Shown piece after piece: positions 56,231 through 64,000 of a stretch of DNA of 64,000 nt (positions are counted from its first letter, which is position 1; each line of letters starts with the position of its first letter). The position numbers and the translations under genes are program-made. Source of the stretch: Eurosta solidaginis. Taxonomy: Eukaryota > Arthropoda > Insecta > Diptera > Tephritidae. The notes under the pieces were generated by a model that was not told the DNA's origin, searched no databases, and was given only the letters and a program-made list of their open reading frames with translations. The stretch lies in assembly GCF_040869045.1 (NCBI RefSeq), contig NC_090319.1, positions 63,708,779 to 63,772,778 on the forward strand, in the 5' to 3' direction.

Positions 56231-57483
56231 GCTTTACTACATTCTTGGTCCTAGAAAGCTGTGATTTGCAACGAGAAACACACTATGATTTTGACGAACT
56301 GGGGACATTCGTTAGGACAAATCTTCCGAAGTTGATTCCAGATCAACGCATTGCATATGACAGAATTTTGCGTGCAATCACAGAACAAAGCGGTGGACTG
56401 TTTTTCATAGATGCGCCCGGTGGTACAGGCAAGACCTTTCTTCTTTCACTAATTTTGGCAACCATACGATCACAAAATAATATTGCACTGGCTATTGCAT
56501 CATCTGGGACTGCGGCAACTCTTTTGGATGGTGGCCGAACAGCGCATTCAGCATTGAAACTGCCGTTAAATTTGCAAAACACTGAGGCACCAACATGCAA
56601 CATCAGCAAAAACTCTGGAATGGGAAAAGTGCTCAAAACGTGTCAAATTATCATATGGGATGAATGTGGAATGTCTCACAAGAAAGCATTAGAAGCGCTT
56701 GATCGTATACTGCGAGATTTAAGAGGAAACAGACGGATTTTTGGTGGCGCACTCATTTTATTGTCTGGTGATTTTCGACAAACACTGCCCATTGTACCAC
56801 GTTGAACACCCGCTGATGAACTTAATGCATGTCTTAAATCATCACTTCTATGGCGTCATTTACAGAAATTGACTTTGAAAACTAATATGCGTGTACAACT
56901 ACAACGGGATGCATCGGCTGGAAATTTTGCAAAACTCTTAATGGATATTGGAAATGGGCGAATGGAAATTGATGCATCTACACAATGTATCACCCTGTCA
57001 GCAAACTTCTGTAAGATAACAGAAAGCGAATGGAAATTGATGCATCTACACAATCTATCACCCTGTCAGCAAACTTCTGTAAGATCACAGAAACTACAAA
57101 AACCATCAGTGGCTCAGTTCGCGTGCTATATTAGCAGCCAAAAACATTTATGCCAATACCATCAACTTCACCATTCAGCATGGAATACCCAGTGAAACGA
57201 CAACATATAAGTCCATCGATACTGTGGTGAATCAAGACGAGGTTGTCAACTTTCCAACTGAATTCTTGAATTCGCTTGATTTGCCAGGCATGCCACCGCA
57301 CGTTCTTACATTGAAAATTGGTGTACCCATTATTCTTCTTCGAAACATACATCCACCACGACTTTGCAAAGGCACCAGACTCTCAGTCAAGAAAATGATG
57401 AACAATGTTATCGAGGCAACAATTTTGACTGGAAAATTCAAAGGTGAAGACTATAATATACGAATATGTGAACTTTTACAATA
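56231..57483 (+). pseudogene. Helitron PIF1-like helicase domain, broken
   Basis: The frame reads LIPDQRIAYDRILRAI, APGGTGKTFL (Walker A), then SSGTAATLLDGGRTAHSA, IIWDECGMSHK (Walker B) and GDFRQTLPIVPR, followed by an in-frame TGA at 56803. After the stop the same frame continues TPADELNACLKSSLLWRH and KTNMRVQL. A 68-bp tandem duplication (start 56961, repeat 57029) disrupts the next part. In another frame PTEFLNSLDLPGMPPHVL, KIGVPIILLRNI, GTRLSVKKMMNNVIEATI and GKFKGED follow, and the match ends near 57460. This is the helicase half of a Helitron Rep-Hel protein. The Rep nuclease and the last helicase motifs are absent. Confidence 0.9.
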
Positions 57484-57518
57484 GCAGGTATTCCAGAAAG
57501 AACCGATTTGCTAAATAT

Positions 57519-58129
57519 TGTTACGAATATTAGCAAAACTAAGGGGTGCTGCTATCTCTAAGCCGATGCTAAGCAGTGACGTGAATTCACATCAATAATT
57601 CAATCATTATGTATCTACATAAACGAAACAATAATTGCGTCTCCACATATGTACCATGTATGTATACGAGCAGCGGAGAGTCAATGCACAAACACATGCA
57701 TATATCTTATCTGAGATGTCACAAGAGAAGGCAATAATTTGTGCAAGTATTACTCAAATGAGAAATTATACATCTGTAGTTATAGCTGAGAAATTTATAA
57801 CTAAGTAAAATTCTGGAAGCGCCTAGAAGATGCCACGAAGAAATCACAGAGTATAAAAGCATCAGCGGTAGAGGCGCTATGGGCAAGTTTCGATTCAGAC
57901 GCTATCTAGCGAGCAATAGCAGTATTATTTTGATAGTAGAGTTTCATTTGAGCTATCAATCAGTTTGGTTGTTAAGTAATCTAGTTGCAAAGTATAAGGG
58001 TTATTGTGAAGTACTTTAATAAAGGCCATTTTTCCATTATTCAATATTGGAGTTATTTATTCAACAGTTTAGGGATTCGAACTTAGCAGAGGATTGCAAA
58101 TAAGAGGATTTGCAAGTAAATTCGTGACA
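57519..58129 (+). mobile_element. solo LTR, gypsy type
   Basis: 611 bp. Begins TGTTACGAATATTAGC and ends AAATTCGTGACA, with 4-bp duplications ATAT on both sides (57515-57518 and 58130-58133). It has a TATAAAA at 57852 and an AATAAAG poly(A)-type signal near 58018, as in a complete LTR. No internal coding sequence; formed presumably by LTR-LTR recombination. Relatives are at 31974-34996 and 63919. Confidence 0.88.
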
Positions 58130-58293
58130 ATATGTAGTGATAGTGATCCATGCAAAAATACCAAAAAATAAAATTTGTTTGAAGAATTTTAAGGAAATGT
58201 TTAACGAAAGATTATTTTTCAATAGATGTATGCATTCTTAACCATTTATGTTACATAAATATGTATGTACGTACCTACATATTTCAAGCTGGT

Positions 58294-60375
58294 ATTCATT
58301 CATTCATTCATTTATTAATAAATGCATTAGTACAATAAGAAAATTAATTCCTTTTTAGTACAACAATAGTAATTTAAATATTTTAACACATATCAAGGAA
58401 CATTATTAGAGAAAAAGTTAATTAAAATGGAGATATAAATAAAACTGTAAGTAGAACAATATAACAAGAAAATACATAAGGTTTTAGAAAGCACATCTCA
58501 GGGTAAAAAGAACAAAGAATCAATCAAACAAAAATCGGTTAAGTTACAAGATTACTGAAATATGAGGTTAAAATAGTCTTAATGTTGCTCTTATTCAGAC
58601 TACTGCGTATAGTAGAAGGAATTAAGTTCCATAAACGCGTAGCATTGATGAAAAATAGTCTAGCCGATGAGAGAAAGTTATATTGCGGCACAATCAAATC
58701 ATAAGAACGAGCAGACCTAGGAAATATTAGCTTTTCATAGAGATAACTAGGCGACTTCTCCTTTATAAGGTGAAAGAGGAACATGCAATTTCTAACTTTT
58801 ACGTACTCATAGAGTTCACACTCCAAAAGGCTTGTCCTCCAGGCAGAAATATGCACAAATCTCGTAAGCCCGAAGAGATAGCGCGTGAAATGGTTGAAAG
58901 CCACATCCAATTTGTGCACAGACTGAGAGTCTAGCTTACTATACACGAGATCAGGGTAAGAAATTATAGGCATTATAAGTTGATTGGCAAGTCTTCGCCT
59001 TATGCAAGCCGGTGTAAACGCGGCGGACATCCGAAGACTCCTTAGGGTATAGTATATCTTGCCAACAGAAGAGTTTATATGATCCGTGCAGGTAAGGTCA
59101 GTGTTAATGACATAACCTAAGTTAGTTACTTTCGAGACAGTTTTAATAGCTCGATCCCCAATGTATAGAGGAGGGACAGTTGCGAGACGTTTTTTACTTA
59201 TAGGTAACACATAACACTTATCAACATTGAGACGAAGGCCATTACGTGATACCCTGGACTTGAGAGAAGATAGGTCATCATTTAAATTAACGTTAGTTGT
59301 CTGGTCAAGAGGACAGGACATATATAATTGGATGTCATCCGAATATGCTTGCATGTCGACATTCAGAGAAAACATCATTCACAAAAAGACTAAACAGAAG
59401 GGGTCCCAGAATGGACCCCTGGGAACACCAGACGACAGTGGACGTAACATAGACAGTTTCATGTTAAATTTTACACGCTGGGACCTATCTGTAAGGTAGC
59501 TCTGCATCAGTTGCACAGCAGATGAGCTAAATCCAAAGTGATTTTGCAGTTTAAGACAAAGAAGATTATGTTCAACAGAATCAAAAGCTTTAGAGAAATC
59601 CAGTAGGCACAGGAGCGTCAGATATTTTTTGTCAAAAGCAATTCTAATGTCATCCAGTATTTTTTATCATAGCTGTGAAGCAGCTGTGTTTAGCTCTAAA
59701 CCCAGACTGGAAATTCGATAAAAGATTGAACTTATTGACATGAGAGTAAATTTGCTCAGACATTATTGATTCAGCAACTTTCGACAAGGCCGGCAGTAAA
59801 CTGATAGGTCCAAAGTTTGTTTTTGGCCACAGGAATCACAGTGGCAATTTTCCACGCACTAGGGAAGCAAGACGTTGTGAAACTATGGTTAATTATGTGC
59901 GTAAGTGTAGGTAAGATATACGGTAAAATAATTTTTAAGAATTTGATGGGGATGCCATCTGCACCAATAACATTGGACCGTATTCTATACAAGTTTTTCT
60001 CCACAACAAGCTCGGTAACTGCACGGAACTCAAACATTCGACTTGGGGGAATAACATCACAGTGGGCTGCGGACAAAGATGAACGCGAATAAGGGGCTAA
60101 GGAAGGGAAACATTGTACAAATGCTTCATTCAGGGTATCAGGGTCGAGGGTACAGAGGGAGTTATCACTAACATGCACACGCAGGGCTTTTAAATTACGC
60201 CATAATACATTATTAGTTAGGGAGGGGCACAGCCTCTTAGCGAAATAATTCCTCTTTTCACGCCTTATGGTTAGTGTGGTTTCATTTCTTACCAACCTAA
60301 ATGTACTCCAATTCATTTCCGTCCGATTCCTTTTCCACTTACAGTAAGCATTGTTTCGCTTTTTAATAGCCGCCC
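58294..60375 (-). pseudogene. CR1/L2-like LINE with (TGAA)n tail, broken RT
   Basis: Read from the right: MNWSTFRLVRNETTLTIRR, the GADGIPIKFLK region and FPSAWKIATVIPV; after a shift, QSGFRAKHSCFTAMI and SKAFDSVEHNLL, then GVPQGSILGPLLFSLFVND; after another shift AYSDDIQLYMSC. From there 279 codons stay open to the stop at 58539 (VSKVTNLGYVI, RFVHISAWR, ARSYDLIVPQ, ATRLWNLIP). Motif C is YSDD. The 3' end at 58294-58311 is a (TGAA/ATTC)n microsatellite tail, typical of CR1/L2-type LINEs. At least three shifts separate the RT blocks. Confidence 0.85.
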
Positions 60376-60914
60376 GATATCATATGAAAATACATACATA
60401 TGTACATTCATACATGCCTATAAACCTACGCCCGAATTTAAATAACGCAGCGAATGCTATGTACACATGTACGTATGTGTCGCATCATACCTAACTCAAA
60501 AGCAATTAGCGCGAACAGTTGACACCGAACAATCACACACACGAATTTTTTGGTAAAAATGTTACTTTTGTTTAAACAATTTGGCTGGTATAAGAAAGGA
60601 ATCAAGTATTTTTTTTTTTTGATGCAGATCGAAGGTAAATGTTTCAAACTTTTACTGAAAAGTAGAATTTTTTAAATCCATCCATCCGTTTATGAGTTAT
60701 AGCTGTGTAAACAAAAATTTTATGATTTTTTACTACATTTTGGCAAGTTGCCACGCCCCTATAATATACATCTTCAAATTATATAAACTGTGCCATCTCA
60801 CGTAGCTAAGCTTTCAAATGCAAAAAGCCGTTTTAAAATCGGAGCATTCTGTGTGAAGTTATGTGCATACATGGCATTTAGCGACTTTAGTTTATAAGAT
60901 TTATAGATAAGATA
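60376..60914. other. upstream sequence, nothing firm
   Basis: TATG-type microsatellite phrases (60385-60410). At 60660-60860 blocks such as 'gtttatgagttatagctgtg' and 'ttgccacgcccct' look like a piece of another long repeat. No coding. Confidence 0.4.
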
Positions 60915-62182
60915 AGATACCACGAACAGTATTTATGCCAAGATTTTAAGGCTTTTGGTTTCGCCCTGCAGAACATTTTAATTTTATTCTACTTAATATG
61001 GAAGTTGTCACGCGCATTTTACAAAGTTTTTTCTAAAGTTATATTTTGCGTCAATAAACCAATCCAATAACAATGTTTCATCCCTTTTTTCATATTTGGT
61101 ATAGAATTATGGCATTTTTTTCATTTTTCGTAATTTTCGATATCGAAAAACTGGGCGTGGTCATAGTCCGATTTCGGCCATTTTTTATAACAAGATAGAA
61201 TTTTTTATAACAGATAAGTACGTGAACTAAGTTTAGTAAAGATATATCGATTTTTGCTCAAGTTATCGTGTTAAGGGCCGAGCGGAAGGACAGACGGTCG
61301 ACTGTGTATAAAAACTGTGCGTGGCTTCAACCGATTTCGCCCATTTTCACAGAAAACTGTTATCGTCATAAAATCTATGCCCCTACCAAATTTCACAAGC
61401 ATTGGTTATTTTTGTTCGACTTATGGCATTAAAAGTATTCTAGACAAATTAAATGAAAAAGAGCCATGCCCTTTTTGATATTTTCCTTTATTTTTTTTTA
61501 TCTTGTTGCACCATATCATTATTTGAGTTGAATGCTGACATAATTTACTTATATACTGTAAAGATATTCAATTTTTTGTTATAATTTGACTTAAAAATTT
61601 TTTTTTAAAGTGGGCGTGTTCGTCATCCGTTTTTGCTAATTTTTATTTAGCACACATATAGGAATAGGAGTAACGCTCTTGCCAAATTTTATTATGATAT
61701 CTTCAACGACTGCCAAATTGCGGCTTGCAAAACTTTCAAATTACCTTCTTTCAAAAGTGCGCGGTGCTACGCCCATTGTCCAAAATTTTACTAATTTTCT
61801 ATTCTACGTCATAAGGTCAACCCACCTACCAAGTTTCTTCGCTTTATCCGTCTTTGGCAATGAATTATTGCACACGAAATTTTCGATATCGAAAAAGTGG
61901 GCGTGGTTATAGTCCGATATCGTTCATTTTAAATAGTGATCTGAGATGGGTGCCCAGGAACCTACATACCAAATTTCATCAAGATACCTCAAAATTTACT
62001 CAAGTTATCTTGTTAACGGACAGACGGACGGACGTTGCTAAATGAATTTCTTTTTTCGCCCAGATCATTTTGATATATAGAAGTCTATATCTATCTCGAT
62101 TAGTTTATGCCGTTACCGATTACCGTTATGCCAACAAAGTTAATATACTCTATGAACTCTGCTCAGCTGAGTATAAAAACAA
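60915..62182 (+). mobile_element. long non-coding element, copy 3 (left-truncated)
   Basis: Matches 6605-7865 from 'ataccacgaacagtatt' through 'cgagcggaaggacagacggt' to 'ctctgctcagctgagtataa'. It lacks the 'taagttcgggtgtaac' end and the minisatellite. Confidence 0.8.
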
Positions 62183-63465
62183 TTTTATAAAGCAATATGA
62201 GCATGTCTCGCCAATTTAATACAGACCTAGAAACTTCTTTGAAAAATCTTCATTCTTTTCTGATTTTTTGTGGCCCTTCACTTTCTACGTCTTTGATTAA
62301 GTTAAATACAAATACAATTTTTTCAGACATACATACATACACCAAATTCTTGCCCAATAACAAACGAAAATGCTATCATATCTAAATAACATTGCCAGTT
62401 CGTTGACGGTCTATATAATGTAGACTCTACATCTACTATACATAACCTTTACATACTACACATATGTGTGTGTCAATATATAATTTCGTAACACCTGCAC
62501 AAGTTTCCTTGTTCAAACGCCTGCTCTTAGATACGGTGGAACCAAGCAAAATACATTCAAGTGTTATGTGCGCCATAAAGCTAAATTTGTTTGTTTGTCT
62601 TTTGTGAAAATATAAGGTAGAAAAGTGATAAAGTTACATAAATTCAAACATACATACATCTTAAGCTAAATAAGATTACGTGGTAAAATTGGTGTGATTA
62701 AAGGATTTTCTTAATTAAGGTGTCATTATTACCTTAATCTTTCATATTTTTAACGAACGTATTTACGTACACAAATAAGGAATTTGATGTAACCATTGTT
62801 GTTGTAGTTGAGTTTTAATATGATATACAGTATCAGTTCGGTTGTGCAAACTTGTTGTTGGTTTTGCATGAGTTATATTACACATGCGTAGGTTTTTGTT
62901 GTAAAGCTATGATGCGGATAGAAGTTTGGTAAGAGTTGTTATAGTTGCGTAGCTAATCGGCGAAGGATGGCGTTAGAGATCCGATTGATAGGCTTTAAGA
63001 ACAACGTCATATCATACGCTCGGATACTCGTACCTTTAGGTAGGTTTTGAACTGAGTTCATGTTGTTAACAGAAGTTTGCTCAACGATCAAACTGAAAAC
63101 CCTAATCGAAAACCAGGACCTACATGTGTTACAAAACAACGCCGTTCTCTTGGCAAATTCTATAAACTTTGTAGAACCCTTACCACTTGCTGCTTCAGAA
63201 CTGATAGGTGTGTTATTGCTAGAGTCTTAACCTTTCAAAAGCAGGACATGAGTACAGAATAAGTTTGATCTTTCCTCCTGCTACACGCACTTGGTCAATA
63301 ACCGTATGTTCATGAAGGTATAATAATATTGAATAGGAATTATAGCATCTGTGAAAACATAACTTTCACAAACGATTCGTTATCCTTCGCCTATCAACAC
63401 ATGAACTTAGTTAACAAAGATGGCGAGCCTTTTGCTCAACCCAACATCCGATGGCATACTTGGAG
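62183..63465. other. upstream sequence, nothing recognised
   Basis: No coding or repeat structure recognised apart from short (CATA)n phrases. Confidence 0.4.
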
Positions 63466-63850
63466 GCAAGGTTTTGGGGAGTGTTATCGATGTTGATGGT
63501 CCTCTGCCGGATATATGTAGATCCGGCACGTTCCGGTAACAAAGCACCATTAAGTTACTAGACCGACCATCTTGGGAACGATTTATATGGCCACATTAAA
63601 TCTTCAAGGCCATCCCTCCCTCCCCACCCTAGTTCCATGAGGAGCTTGGGGTCGCAAGAGCCTCGTCTGTTAATGAAACAGGATTCGTCGCGGGTAGGAG
63701 CGGTTGACAATTGGGTTGGAGAAGCTATATATTGCGCTGGCAACCCCTTGAAAGGGTTGCGGTACACAACCCGTTCGTTATAGTCGAGTGCTGGACCGTC
63801 CTTTCCGTCATCGGTGATTGGTATTTCTGGTTGGTCTTCCCCCTCGGTAG
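63466..63850 (-). mobile_element. (CAA)n-tailed retroelement, copy 4
   Basis: Reverse match to 12400-12690: 'tggggagtgttatcgatgtt', 'gatccggcacgttccggtaa', 'aagcaccattaa', then 'ggatt...gggtaggagcgg' and 'gcgctggcaaccccttgaa'. The tail itself is lost. The 99-codon open frame over it has no recognisable family. Confidence 0.75.
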
Positions 63851-63918
63851 CTAACAATAAGTTAAGGACAAATGATAGTTATTTACACCCGCATATACAT
63901 AAATATAAATATACATAT

Positions 63919-64000
63919 TGTCACGGATATTAGCATCACTAAGTTATCCCATTACTTAGGCAATGCTAAGGCCATGCCAAGCAGTATTTACGTTAATAAT
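63919..64000 (+). mobile_element. LTR start, cut by the window end
   Basis: TGTCACGGATATTAGCATCA and 'caatgctaaggccatgccaa' parallel the first 90 bases of the solo LTR at 57519. Preceded by ATAT (63915-63918), like that LTR. Its length and any internal region are outside the window. Confidence 0.75.

Noticed and set aside
61679..61912. 77-codon frame similar to one at 44719-44982
   Set aside because: Similarity reflects two copies of the same non-coding element; the frames contain stops in copy 1 and show no protein-like conservation.

Overview
The window is AT-rich, repeat-dense dipteran genomic DNA. The repeats (sequences containing 'aaggctaagttcgggtgtaaccgaac', tRNA-derived SINEs, (CAA)n-tailed elements) and the very large introns suggest a higher fly, most likely a tephritid-type fruit fly; the species assignment is inference. 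There is no rRNA, canonical tRNA, CRISPR array or prokaryotic feature.

Only one host gene is recognisable, and it covers most of the window on the minus strand. It is the 5' part of the glutamate-gated chloride channel gene GluClalpha. Exon 1 (start codon and signal peptide) is at 51940-52001, exon 2 at 42850-42962, two 68-bp alternative third exons at 40976-41043 (3A) and 31399-31466 (3B), and exon 4 at 3342-3411. All junctions have AG/GT sites and join in phase into a continuous 104-codon N-terminus. The rest of the ligand-binding domain and the channel domain lie beyond the left edge. The coding exons here total under 400 bp, inside about 48.7 kb of intron.

The introns are a nest of mobile elements. 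Intron 3 (3.4-31.4 kb) holds LOA-type LINE fragments, a ~152-bp tandem array, an inverted SINE dimer, a long element carrying a minisatellite, a deleted piggyBac element with a SINE inside it, two P-like MITEs, several other TIR MITEs (including one with an 8-bp TSD), a Penelope remnant and arrays of TCGATAAC motifs. Between exons 3B and 3A lies a gypsy-type LTR interrupted by a nearly fresh LOA-type LINE (open RT-RNase H frame, 9-bp target duplication), plus a 1.5-kb (AAAAT)n tract. Intron 1 holds a 2.5-kb element with a ~128-bp minisatellite, a decayed Jockey/CR1-type LINE and another LOA fragment.

Upstream of exon 1 (52-64 kb) are a non-autonomous Helitron with both termini (its 3' end is 291 bp from the GluClalpha start codon), a broken Helitron helicase gene, a solo LTR with ATAT target duplication, a CR1/L2-like LINE with a (TGAA)n tail, another copy of the long element, and the start of a further LTR cut by the window edge. 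No clearly novel gene system was found. The most unusual items are the widely separated alternative exons, the P-like MITE pair, the minisatellite shared between element families, and one compact unexplained hairpin.
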